Made by a program: the position numbers and the translations under genes
Shown here: positions 45,328 through 53,012 of the stretch, piece by piece
Numbering within the stretch: position 1 is the stretch's first letter
How the letters are laid out: every line of letters begins with the position of its first letter
Notes under the pieces: generated by a model
Seen by the model: only the letters and a program-made list of their open reading frames with translations
Told to the model about the DNA's origin: nothing
Databases searched by the model: none
Source: Fusobacterium mortiferum ATCC 9817
GTDB lineage: Bacteria; Fusobacteriota; Fusobacteriia; Fusobacteriales; Fusobacteriaceae
Assembly: GCF_000158195.2 (NCBI RefSeq)
Contig: NZ_GL987994.1
Coordinates: 616,343-680,342, forward strand
DNA: 64,000 nt
Direction of reading: 5' to 3'

Positions 45328-45600
45328 ATGAATAATCCTATCAGTGATTTATATGTAAAATTTATGGAAACAATAGAACCCTATATAAAGAAATATCCCT
45401 ATCTTTTTGGAATAATTATAGGAGGAATATTTTTCTTTGGAGCTATTTTTAAATGGAGATGGATATGTGATAATAGAGGTTCGACTAGGTTTATGAGAAA
45501 TGTATATGAGTTTTTTGGAGAAGATGGAATAAGATTTTTTACAGGACTATTTGGTGTAATAATAATGATTATTTGTATATTTGAATGGATAAAAAAATAA
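45328..45600 (+). CDS. Imm17-family immunity protein
   Basis: A 90-residue membrane protein with two hydrophobic helices (about 25-41 and 68-88). A hinge WRWICDNRGSTRFMRNVYEF, ahead of FGEDGIRFFTGLFGVI, resembles the Imm17 immunity family (W.W......G.R...R......G...R.F.G..G). It probably protects against a toxin acting at the membrane. It lies 9 bases after creD with SD taggagg, so it is probably coexpressed. Confidence 0.65.
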   Translation: MNNPISDLYVKFMETIEPYIKKYPYLFGIIIGGIFFFGAIFKWRWICDNRGSTRFMRNVYEFFGEDGIRFFTGLFGVIIMIICIFEWIKK

Positions 45601-45668
45601 TTTGTAGAGAGGTAAATATATAAAAATAAGATTTAGAGAATACTAAGTAAATATGAATATAAAAAATC

Positions 45669-45710
45669 TTGGAGGAAAAGTATGGATAATTGGAGGAAAA
45701 GTATGGATAA
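45669..45710 (+). repeat. Tandem 21-base duplication of SD and start codon
   Basis: Bases 45669-45689 are repeated exactly at 45690-45710. Each unit holds the SD ggagg and an ATG. Because 21 is a multiple of three, both starts (45682 and 45703) read the same frame. Confidence 0.95.
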
Positions 45711-46452
45711 AAAGTTTATAAATTTAACAATTGAGAATATAGAGAGTGAGCACTTATGTTGTGCAATTTCAGATAAAAAACATCAGATGGGAGTAGTTGC
45801 AAAAAAGAATTGGTTAAAAGAAAGAATTATTGAAGGACATGTATTTCGTAAACTTGATGAAAAAGGAAAAGCTTTTATTGAATATGCTCCTTTAGAAACT
45901 GCATGGGTACCTATTTATGGAAATAATTATTTATATATTTATTGTCTTTGGGTATCAGGTTCTTTCAAAGGTAAGGGGTATGCAAAATCTTTGATTGAAT
46001 ACTGTATTAATGATGCAAAAGAAAAGGGAAAATCTGGTGTTTGTATTCTTAGTTCAAAAAAGAAGAGACCATATTTAATGGATAAAAAATTTTTACTTAA
46101 ATATGGGTTTAAAACTGTAGATGTAATAAAAGATGAATATGAATTATTAGCATTATCTTTTAATGGGGAAAAACCTTATCTTTCTGAAAAAGTAAAGGAG
46201 ATGAAGATAGATAACAAGGAATTAACAATATACTATACTTTACAATGTCCATATGTTCTTAACTGTATTAAAGAAGTAACAGAGTATTGTAGTAGAAATA
46301 ATATATTATTAAGCTTAAAAATTGTAGATACTTTAGAGAAAGCTAAAAATCTTCCATGTATTTTTAATAATTGGGCAGTTTTCTATAATGGTAAATATGA
46401 AACGAATCATCTTCTAAATGAAACTTTTTTAAAAAAGAAATTTCAACTATAA
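45682..46452 (+). CDS. GNAT acetyltransferase with YoaP-like C-terminal domain
   Basis: A 256-residue protein. A GNAT fold occupies about 10-150, with the acetyl-CoA loop in VSGSFKGKGYAKSLIEYCI (G-x-G-x-A variant). A C-terminal YoaP-like domain (about 170-256) has IYYTLQCPYVLNC and NWAVFYNGKYETNHLL, looking thioredoxin-like with two cysteines. Such fusions are usually annotated as N-acetyltransferase; the substrate is unknown. It may detoxify an antibiotic or toxin. The start is ambiguous because of the duplicated SD/ATG. Confidence 0.75.
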   Translation: MDNWRKSMDKKFINLTIENIESEHLCCAISDKKHQMGVVAKKNWLKERIIEGHVFRKLDEKGKAFIEYAPLETAWVPIYGNNYLYIYCLWVSGSFKGKGYAKSLIEYCINDAKEKGKSGVCILSSKKKRPYLMDKKFLLKYGFKTVDVIKDEYELLALSFNGEKPYLSEKVKEMKIDNKELTIYYTLQCPYVLNCIKEVTEYCSRNNILLSLKIVDTLEKAKNLPCIFNNWAVFYNGKYETNHLLNETFLKKKFQL

Positions 46453-46511
46453 GAAAAATTATAAATTTTTTAAAAATCAATTAAGAGATTTTTAGTCTAT
46501 AGGAGGTAGTT

Positions 46512-47615
46512 ATGAGTTTAAAATATAAATGCCCAGAATGTGGAACACCTTTAGGATTTGAAGGACTTTGTTGGAGATGTAGAGCTAAGCATCATAGAGA
46601 GGAAGTAAATAATTGGACAGAAGATGAGATACAGAAAAAAATAAACCAAGTAATAGAAAGATTAAAAACTTCAACAGAAGATGAGTTCTATCAAACTGAT
46701 GAGTGTGATATATTTCAAGATTTAATGACTAGAGGGATAGATATAGAAGAAATTTCGAAAGTAGCCTGTGAAAGGGAGATTTATTATCCAAGTGAACTAT
46801 ATTATAAAGCTAGTGAAGAGGTTAGAGATAAAATAATAGAAAAAATTATGAGTACAAAATCTGCTGATGATGGTGGAAGATTTTTACAATGTCTTGCTAT
46901 GATAGGAGATAAAAAATCAAAAGATATATTATATGAACTTAAAATAAATCCTAGACCTTGGAGAAAGAAACTCTATGTAGATTCAGATATATATGCTGAA
47001 GAGGGTGGTTGGACTTTTGATAGTAAAAATAATTATATAAAGCTTAATTATGATAAATGTTTCTCTTTTGAAATAGGAGAGAATAAAGATGAGAATAGAA
47101 CTTTTATAGCTAGAAGAAGAGGGGAAAAATGTCTTCGTTGTGGTGGTGAGATGCTAGATATTCTAGTGATAGATGGTAGAGATGAGAGATTTTCATTTTT
47201 AGGATTAGATGGAATAATCACAGTAAGTTGTTGTCCTAACTGTGTAACTTTATGTGAGGGAATATCTACTAAATTCAATCTTGATGGAACAAGTGAAGTG
47301 CTAGATTATGAGGGAGAAGAAGAGAACTATTTTAGTGAAGATATAATAGATGAAATGGTAAATAATAAATTTGTTGTTTCAATGAAAGAAAAACCTCTAT
47401 TTTATGGTGCTTTTGGAGATGATGTAAGCACAATAGGTGGATTTGCTAGTTGGGTACAAGATTGGGAGTATAGAGAGTGTCCAGAGTGTGGAAAGAAAAT
47501 GAAATATCTTGCTCAAATTCATTGGGATACTATAATGGATTCAGCAGAGGGAACTCTATATATAGAGATTTGTCCAAATTGTAAAATTGTAACAGCTTTT
47601 CATCAACAAACTTAA
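46512..47615 (+). CDS. Zinc-ribbon protein with YwqG-like C-terminal segment
   Basis: A 367-residue protein beginning with a zinc ribbon (YKCPECGTPLGFEGLCWRCR). A helical stretch follows that may be HEAT-like (about 35-145), then a second CxxC pair (KCLRCGGEM...CCPNC, about 200-245). The C-terminal part GGFASWVQDWEYRECPECGK then MKYLAQIHWD...ICPNC resembles the closing part of YwqG/DUF1963-type immunity proteins. Three CxxC pairs suggest bound zinc. It is probably cytosolic. SD ataggagg. Confidence 0.6.
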   Translation: MSLKYKCPECGTPLGFEGLCWRCRAKHHREEVNNWTEDEIQKKINQVIERLKTSTEDEFYQTDECDIFQDLMTRGIDIEEISKVACEREIYYPSELYYKASEEVRDKIIEKIMSTKSADDGGRFLQCLAMIGDKKSKDILYELKINPRPWRKKLYVDSDIYAEEGGWTFDSKNNYIKLNYDKCFSFEIGENKDENRTFIARRRGEKCLRCGGEMLDILVIDGRDERFSFLGLDGIITVSCCPNCVTLCEGISTKFNLDGTSEVLDYEGEEENYFSEDIIDEMVNNKFVVSMKEKPLFYGAFGDDVSTIGGFASWVQDWEYRECPECGKKMKYLAQIHWDTIMDSAEGTLYIEICPNCKIVTAFHQQT

Positions 47616-47634
47616 TTAAAAGTAAGTGATAAAA

Positions 47635-47817
47635 ATGAGAGATTTTGATATAGTAGCTTTTATCTGTTCAATAATTGTAATTTTTATGATTGTTGGTTGT
47701 ACTTTGTTTGTTATAAGAGAGTTGAGATATAACTTAAAATTTACAATTATAATATTTATCTCTGTAATAATAGGATTAGGACTAATTTGCATATATAATT
47801 ATTTTAAAAATTTTTAA
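47635..47817 (+). CDS. Small two-helix membrane protein
   Basis: A 60-residue protein almost fully hydrophobic: AFICSIIVIFMIVGCTLFVI and FTIIIFISVIIGLGLICIY form two membrane helices with a basic turn between them. It has no known family. The SD is weak (aaagtaagtg). A GTG nine bases upstream is an alternative start. It is compact between neighbours on both sides, which supports a real gene. Confidence 0.5.
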   Translation: MRDFDIVAFICSIIVIFMIVGCTLFVIRELRYNLKFTIIIFISVIIGLGLICIYNYFKNF

Positions 47818-47834
47818 TAAGTTAGAGGGATAAT

Positions 47835-48389
47835 ATGGAAAAATATAATTTATCAGCAGAAAAAACTGTTAAATTTTTATACAGAGGAAAGATAAATAGA
47901 TTTAAAGACAACAAAGGAGTTTTTACTGATAACAGTTCTAAAGAGAAATTTGGTAGTAATTTTTTACAAAAATATTTTAGTCTAAGTAAAAATAAATATG
48001 TAATAAGTTGGGAAGAGATAAATAGAACAGAGATAAAAAAGAGAATAACATTACCTAGAGTTTTAAAAGATTATTACCATGAATGTGGAGATTTAGATAT
48101 AAATACAGCTTGTAGTGAACTTTTTAAATTGGAAGATACATATTTTTCCCATGATGGTTTGAGAGAATTTTTAGAAGATGATGAGTATTCAGAAGAGCAA
48201 ATAGAGAAAATTTTACAAAAAACAGAAAATATCCTTATATTTTGGTGTGAAAATCAAGGAATATGGAATGTTGGAATAAAAAAGGAAGATTTATCTTTGA
48301 AAAATCCACCAATATATATGAGTACTAATGATGATTTATACTCTTGGGAAAAAGTCACTGAGGATATAGATACTTTTATTATCTCTTAA
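47835..48389 (+). CDS. SMI1/KNR4 (SUKH) domain immunity protein, truncated
   Basis: A 184-residue acidic protein. The SUKH fold is visible in LPRVLKDYYHECGDLDI (conserved helix), ILIFWCENQGIWNVGIKKED (the W..G core) and YMSTNDDLYSWEKV. It is a close paralogue of the first 185 residues of the gene at 53013. The TAA at 48387-48389 replaces a CAA (Gln) in that paralogue and homology continues in frame beyond it. The SUKH domain itself is complete and may still work. It probably binds a nuclease or deaminase toxin, by analogy with the superfamily. Confidence 0.75.
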   Translation: MEKYNLSAEKTVKFLYRGKINRFKDNKGVFTDNSSKEKFGSNFLQKYFSLSKNKYVISWEEINRTEIKKRITLPRVLKDYYHECGDLDINTACSELFKLEDTYFSHDGLREFLEDDEYSEEQIEKILQKTENILIFWCENQGIWNVGIKKEDLSLKNPPIYMSTNDDLYSWEKVTEDIDTFIIS

Positions 48390-48641
48390 GTGATAGATAA
48401 TATTGAATCAACTGAAATTTATACAGAAATTGTAGAGGGAGAGGAGATAGAAAATATTTTATCAGAGAAAAAAATCTCCTATGACGAACTCAAAAAAAGT
48501 AGATATATCAGTAGTAATGGGAAAATAAAATTTTCTAATTATGCTGATTATGATAGTGATACAATTTATCTTTTTATTTTAAATAGTGATGAGATAAAAA
48601 GAGTTTATATTGTAAAACCTAAAGAGAAGAAATATGAGTAA
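48390..48641 (+). pseudogene. In-frame 3' continuation of the truncated SUKH gene
   Basis: Eighty-three codons follow the nonsense codon directly, opening with GTG. VIDNIESTEIYTEIVEGEEI then ENILSEKKI aligns with IIDNLSDSKFYFLTFDSEQI then NSILSDKKI of the intact gene at 53013. There is no SD for the GTG, although termination-reinitiation at TAA-GTG is conceivable. The whole gene is therefore 47835-48641, broken by one C-to-T change. The paralogue's DUF6630-like and DUF4241 parts are absent here. Confidence 0.7.
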
Positions 48642-48758
48642 ATATATTCAATTAAGAGTTGACTTTGCTAAAAAAATATAGTATTTTCTATTATAAGATA
48701 AAAAATATTAAGCTATATGATAAATATAACTGAAAAATTTGGTAAAGGAGGAAATCTT

Positions 48759-49649
48759 ATGACAAAGAAAAAATTTACTGAAGAAGAATTAAGATTTAAT
48801 GAAGATATTAAAAAAATTGTTTTAGACATTTTAGAAAAGAATAAAAAACCAACGATAAAAATAGAAGTATCAGATGATAAACCTAATTTATTTCAAAGTA
48901 AATTTGGAGGATTACCATATTTGCCAAAAGATAAGGAAGTGCCAAGAGATAAAGAGAATAGACAATTTACACTACTTACTCAAATAAATATAGAAGAGTT
49001 ACCAGAAAATAATATCTACCCTATGAAAGAGGGAATATTACAATTTTGGATATTAAATGATGATGTTTATGGACTTGATTTTGATAACCTTTTAGGAAAT
49101 GGATATAAGGTAGTATATTATAAAGAGATAGATAAAAGTGTAACAGAGGAAGAGATATTAGAGAAATATAAACCATATGAAGAGGATGAGAATTATTTTC
49201 CAATAGAGGGAGAATTTTCTTTAAAATTTGAATTAAGAGATGGATATTTTTCAGATAGTAATGATGATTTTAGAGAGATAGTAGATGAAGAAATGAAAAA
49301 GTTTTATCTTGAAAATAGAGAAAAATATCCAGAGATATTAAAAGTATATAAAGATGGAGAATATTTAAATTATTGGGATATATGGGATATACTAGAAGAA
49401 GATAAAGAAATAGGGGAAAAATTATTTGAGGCAGGACATAAAATAGGAGGTTATCCTAATTTTACCCAAAGTGATGTAAGAGATTTAAAAGCTGGATATA
49501 ATATTTTGCTTCTACAAATAGATAGTGAAGGAACAGATGAACATGAGATTATGTGGGGAGATTGTGGAATAGCTAATTTCTTTATAAGAGAGAAAGATTT
49601 AAAAGAGCTTAACTTTGATGAGGTAATATATAATTGGGATTGTTGTTAG
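48759..49649 (+). CDS. YwqG/DUF1963-family immunity-type protein
   Basis: A 296-residue acidic cytosolic protein with the DUF1963 order: SKFGGLPYLPKDKEVPRD, LLTQINIEELP, GILQFWILNDDVYGLD, GGYPNFTQSDVR, LLLQIDSEG, and the closing WGDCGIANFFIREKDL. YwqG proteins occur in polymorphic toxin operons. Two related genes lie at 46512 and 57222 in this array. The ATG at 48759 has the SD aaaggagg; an upstream in-frame ATG at 48717 lacks one. Confidence 0.82.
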   Translation: MTKKKFTEEELRFNEDIKKIVLDILEKNKKPTIKIEVSDDKPNLFQSKFGGLPYLPKDKEVPRDKENRQFTLLTQINIEELPENNIYPMKEGILQFWILNDDVYGLDFDNLLGNGYKVVYYKEIDKSVTEEEILEKYKPYEEDENYFPIEGEFSLKFELRDGYFSDSNDDFREIVDEEMKKFYLENREKYPEILKVYKDGEYLNYWDIWDILEEDKEIGEKLFEAGHKIGGYPNFTQSDVRDLKAGYNILLLQIDSEGTDEHEIMWGDCGIANFFIREKDLKELNFDEVIYNWDCC

Positions 49650-49679
49650 AATTTTGCATAAAAGATAGGAGGGGATGAT

Positions 49680-50600
49680 ATGAGTATAAGTTTTTTTATA
49701 AAAAATTTAAACAATAAAGAAAGTATAACTCCAGCAAAAGTATTAGAAATAGGGGAAGCTATTTCCCAATATAATTTAGATGAATCTGATGAAAATATAG
49801 AAGAGTTTTTAAATGAAAAATTAGAAAATTTTGAATGTATTCTTCTTGGAGAAGAGGGAAGAAGTGCTAGAGGTTTTGAACTTTCATATAGTGATGAAAA
49901 TAGATATTATGGAATAAGAGTTTTTACTCCTTGTAGTATAGGAGATTGGGAAGTAGTATTTGAGTTTATTGAAAAGTTGGGAAAATTTTTAGAAAATAAT
50001 AATTTAGTAAATGAGCATGGAGAGGAATATACTTTAGCAACTATTAGAAATTATCCATATATTGAAGATATAGAGTATGGTATAAAAAGTATAGAAGAGA
50101 ATTTGAAGGAAAAAGGAAGTGAGATTTCCAAATTATATGGAATATATAGACCTATTTCTTTTAATAATGAGTTATTAGAGAGTATAAAAAATTCTGAAAA
50201 TCCAGTAGAAACTTTTAGTAACTTTATAACAAAAACTCAATATATAGATGCGTATTCAGCAAGACAAAGGTTTTATAAAAATAATAATAATGAGATATTT
50301 GGAATGTACACTCTAACTGAAACTGTAAGGACAATACTACCTTTTAAACCAAGTGTTGAGTATGAAAACTTTGGTATAGTAAAAAATGAAGATGTAAAAT
50401 TTTGGAGATTAGTTTTTGTAATTATAGATGGAAATCCAGATGATGAAAATTCTTATAAAATGTTAGGAGATATAGATTATTTTAAATTTATAGAAAATTT
50501 ACCTAAAGATAAATACTCTTTTATAGATGGAGAATATATGGTAGTAGAATCTTTAGAGAAAGAAGAGATAGAGAGATTATATAATTTATTAGTAGAATAA
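49680..50600 (+). CDS. DUF4299-like protein
   Basis: A 306-residue acidic cytosolic protein starting SISFFIKNLNNKESITPAKVLE, with GFELSYSDENRYYGIRVFTPCSIGDW in the first half and a C-terminal alpha/beta part ending with KYSFIDGEYMVVESL. The opening and the RVFTPCS..DW segment remind me of DUF4299, an uncharacterised family found among toxin-immunity genes; I give this at moderate confidence. It follows the YwqG gene by 30 bases with SD taggaggg. Confidence 0.55.
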   Translation: MSISFFIKNLNNKESITPAKVLEIGEAISQYNLDESDENIEEFLNEKLENFECILLGEEGRSARGFELSYSDENRYYGIRVFTPCSIGDWEVVFEFIEKLGKFLENNNLVNEHGEEYTLATIRNYPYIEDIEYGIKSIEENLKEKGSEISKLYGIYRPISFNNELLESIKNSENPVETFSNFITKTQYIDAYSARQRFYKNNNNEIFGMYTLTETVRTILPFKPSVEYENFGIVKNEDVKFWRLVFVIIDGNPDDENSYKMLGDIDYFKFIENLPKDKYSFIDGEYMVVESLEKEEIERLYNLLVE

Positions 50601-50677
50601 GTTAGAAAGTCTAACTAAAGATAGTTTAGAAAAAAGAGAAATTTAAGAGATTTTAAAACTTATAGGAGGTTGAAATT

Positions 50678-51256
50678 ATGTTAAAAGTAGAAGATATTTT
50701 AAGAGAAGATTTCGATTGGGAAGATATAGAGATAGATGAAGATGAGTTTGACGAGTTAGAAACAGCTTTGATTATAGATTATCTAAAGAAAAATACTCCA
50801 AAAGAAAGACAACTTTTAGCAATAGATTGGAATTTTGACAACTCTAAGGAAGTTATTAAATGGATAGCAGAACAGCCTGATACTGATAAGGGAACAGCAC
50901 TATTTTTATATTGGTATATGAATCCTCAAGATTTAAAAAAATATAAGGATAGAGAAGAGTGTGAAAAAGATGGTGGTTGGATTTTAGAGGATTTTGATAT
51001 TGTGGAAACTCTTGAAAAAAATTATATTTCAGGATTTTATAAAAATCAAAAATATGCTTTTGACCCTAAAAATGATGTATATTCTGGCTATGATTGGACA
51101 AAGGAAGTTGACGAAGATGAGATGAAAGCTAAGATACCTGAAGAGATGTATGTTGCTTTAGAGGGAGAAGTTTTAGAGAGTCCAGGTTGGGAAGAGGGAA
51201 TCCCAGATGATATTATTCCTATTTTTGATAAACTTTGTGAAGCTTTAGGAGAATAA
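50678..51256 (+). CDS. DUF4274-family protein
   Basis: A 192-residue very acidic protein. The central LLAIDWNFDNSKEVIKWIAE, followed by QPDTDKGTALFLYWYMNP, matches the DUF4274 pattern (LA.n.nwd.G.....wi...p.cD.gTAl..fw). The C-terminal 90 residues contain WILEDFDIVETLEKNY and VALEGEVLESPGWEEGIPDD. Function is unknown; the family is often near immunity genes. It is preceded by SD taggagg and followed with one base between stop and next ATG. Confidence 0.7.
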   Translation: MLKVEDILREDFDWEDIEIDEDEFDELETALIIDYLKKNTPKERQLLAIDWNFDNSKEVIKWIAEQPDTDKGTALFLYWYMNPQDLKKYKDREECEKDGGWILEDFDIVETLEKNYISGFYKNQKYAFDPKNDVYSGYDWTKEVDEDEMKAKIPEEMYVALEGEVLESPGWEEGIPDDIIPIFDKLCEALGE

Positions 51257-51257
51257 G

Positions 51258-51851
51258 ATGAAAAATATAGAAAAAAATCTCAAATATATAAAAGAGGTAA
51301 AGGCTGAAGATATAGAGTGGACTAAACTTTTTGGAGCTTATAGTTGTGGAAGAAAAATAGGAGAAGATATAAAAAATAATAATCTTCTTAATTTAGAGAT
51401 TTTAAAAAATATTAGAGGAGAGATAGAACATCAATCAACATTATGGACTTTGACCCCTTTTACAATGATTTTTCTCATAAGACAGTTAGAAAAAGAGTAT
51501 GGAGAGAAAAAAGAGGAGTATTGTTACATATTAAAAATTTATAAATTGATAGTGGAAACTATAAAAGATATAAAAAATGAGTATTTTGTAGAGGAATCTA
51601 TTGAAGATTTAGAAGTTTATCCAGAGATGAGATGTCTTTTCAATATAGAGATAAATTTAGAAGATTTTGATGATGAAGAGGAGTATATAGAAGCACATTT
51701 TGAGGAAGAGGACTTAGAAAGAGAGTATAATAGTAGTTTTTATTATACAAATTTTGTAATAGAAAATAGTAAAGATATTATAAAAAAGCTTTTGAATAGT
51801 GAAGATAAAGATATAAAAAATCTTGCAAAGGAAATATTAGAAAATTTTTAG
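51258..51851 (+). CDS. Acidic helical protein of unknown family
   Basis: A 197-residue protein, mostly helical, with VKAEDIEWTKLFGAYSCGRKI and TLWTLTPFTMIFLIRQLEKEYG early, and an acidic stretch DFDDEEEYIEAHFEEEDLE late. No family recognised. It begins two bases after the DUF4274 stop, using an SD inside that gene (ttaggag), so it is translationally coupled and probably acts in the same complex or pathway. A HEAT-like immunity protein is possible. Confidence 0.55.
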   Translation: MKNIEKNLKYIKEVKAEDIEWTKLFGAYSCGRKIGEDIKNNNLLNLEILKNIRGEIEHQSTLWTLTPFTMIFLIRQLEKEYGEKKEEYCYILKIYKLIVETIKDIKNEYFVEESIEDLEVYPEMRCLFNIEINLEDFDDEEEYIEAHFEEEDLEREYNSSFYYTNFVIENSKDIIKKLLNSEDKDIKNLAKEILENF

Positions 51852-51863
51852 GAGGTATTTATT

Positions 51864-52196
51864 ATGGCTAAAAAATTAAATAAAGATTTTGTTTATTTAA
51901 AAGATATGTATAATGATGATTACTATCCAAAATTTTTAGTAGATAAAGTAAAAGATTGCATAGTTGAAGTAGTTGAATTTTTAGAGAAAGAAGAGTATGA
52001 GGATTTAGAAGAAGTTCAAGAGAAACTTGATGAGATGACAGAGAAAATTAATGATTTACAAGATGAATTTGATGAAAATGATAGTGAGATAGAAACAGTA
52101 GCAAGAGATAGTATAGGAGTAACAGTAGAGAAAATACTTGAATATTTTGGAATTGATATAGATATAGAAGAAGCTATAAGAGAAAGAGATTGGTAA
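51864..52196 (+). CDS. DUF5713-like small acidic protein
   Basis: A 110-residue protein: VYLKDMYNDDYYPKFLVDKV then KDCIVEVVEFLE, followed by a coiled-coil-like acidic middle (EEVQEKLDEMTEKINDLQDE) and a closing helix. The opening matches the DUF5713 pattern (yl..MY.D.YfP..LVdk.kd.l). It follows the previous gene by 12 bases with SD aggaggt and ends before a hairpin at 52223. Confidence 0.6.
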   Translation: MAKKLNKDFVYLKDMYNDDYYPKFLVDKVKDCIVEVVEFLEKEEYEDLEEVQEKLDEMTEKINDLQDEFDENDSEIETVARDSIGVTVEKILEYFGIDIDIEEAIRERDW

Positions 52197-52222
52197 AACA
52201 AAAAGATAATTAAAGTGAGGTG

Positions 52223-52287
52223 GTGCTTATGACATTAGTTGTTCTTTAATTTAAAGTAAGGAACAGCTTTGTCATGGGCATTTTTTA
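52223..52287 (+). terminator. Long hairpin with T run inside the immunity array
   Basis: GTGCTTATGACA pairs with TGTCATGGGCAT (including G-U pairs), and an inner stem TGTTCTTTA/TAAAG...GGAACA adds to it. TTTTTTATA follows. The SD of the next gene begins directly after. G-U pairs point to an RNA structure. It may end one transcript and start regulation of the next. Confidence 0.55.
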
Positions 52288-52298
52288 TAGGAGGGATT

Positions 52299-52997
52299 AT
52301 GGAAAATGTAAAATTTTTCCCTGATTATAAAGAGGTTTTTATAGATGAAAGACTAAAATATTACTTTAAACCTATTTGCACAATAGGAAAATATCATTTC
52401 TTAACTATTGATGGAATATTTTGTATAAGAAATTATAAATTTGCAGAAAATGATTATTTTGGATTTAAGCTAAAAGATGGGAAATATGAATTTTTAGGAA
52501 ATTTAGATTGTTTTGGAAAAGATGATGTAGAAAGACTTTATGATATTTTAGAAAGAGATTTTGAAGAAAATAAAAAATTTTATCTTGATAAAAAAATAAA
52601 AATAGCTAACTATGTAGAAAATATTTTATCTAAGATAGGGGAAATAACTTTTGAAGAGGAACAAGATTTAGAATATTATATTGAAAGTTTTTATTGTTAT
52701 AATATGGCAAAATACTATTATGAACTCAATAAAAAAGTGGTTTCTGTAAAAGCTCTTACAGAAAATTATGGAATAACTCCTGAAGATGAATTACTTATAG
52801 ATAAAGAAGAGTTAAAAAATTGTTTGGGAGATTTCTTTATTAATATTGAATATGAATTAGAATTGACACCAGCACCTACTGAAGATATGTGTATAATGGG
52901 AGTGGATGTTGTAGAGTTTACAATGTGGGGAGAGATAGTAGGTCTTTTATATAATGAGAAAGATAATATCATTTATTTAAAAGAACAACACTCTTAA
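52299..52997 (+). CDS. Unknown protein in immunity array
   Basis: A 232-residue protein. The first part (FKPICTIGKYHFLTIDGIFC, FGFKLKDGKYEFLGNLDCFG) is strand-rich. The second (about 95-232) contains a helical stretch and ELTPAPTEDMCIMGVDVVEF. No family recognised. I start at the ATG at 52299 with SD ggaggga; the ATG at 52269 upstream lies in the hairpin. It is 15 bases before the large SUKH fusion gene. Confidence 0.55.
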   Translation: MENVKFFPDYKEVFIDERLKYYFKPICTIGKYHFLTIDGIFCIRNYKFAENDYFGFKLKDGKYEFLGNLDCFGKDDVERLYDILERDFEENKKFYLDKKIKIANYVENILSKIGEITFEEEQDLEYYIESFYCYNMAKYYYELNKKVVSVKALTENYGITPEDELLIDKEELKNCLGDFFINIEYELELTPAPTEDMCIMGVDVVEFTMWGEIVGLLYNEKDNIIYLKEQHS

Positions 52998-53012
52998 ATA
53001 GTAGGGGGAATT

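Noticed and set aside
52230-52250. Type I toxin peptide (ATG after a GGTGG SD)
   Set aside because: The frame stops after six codons and has no hydrophobic helix; it is better explained as part of the hairpin.
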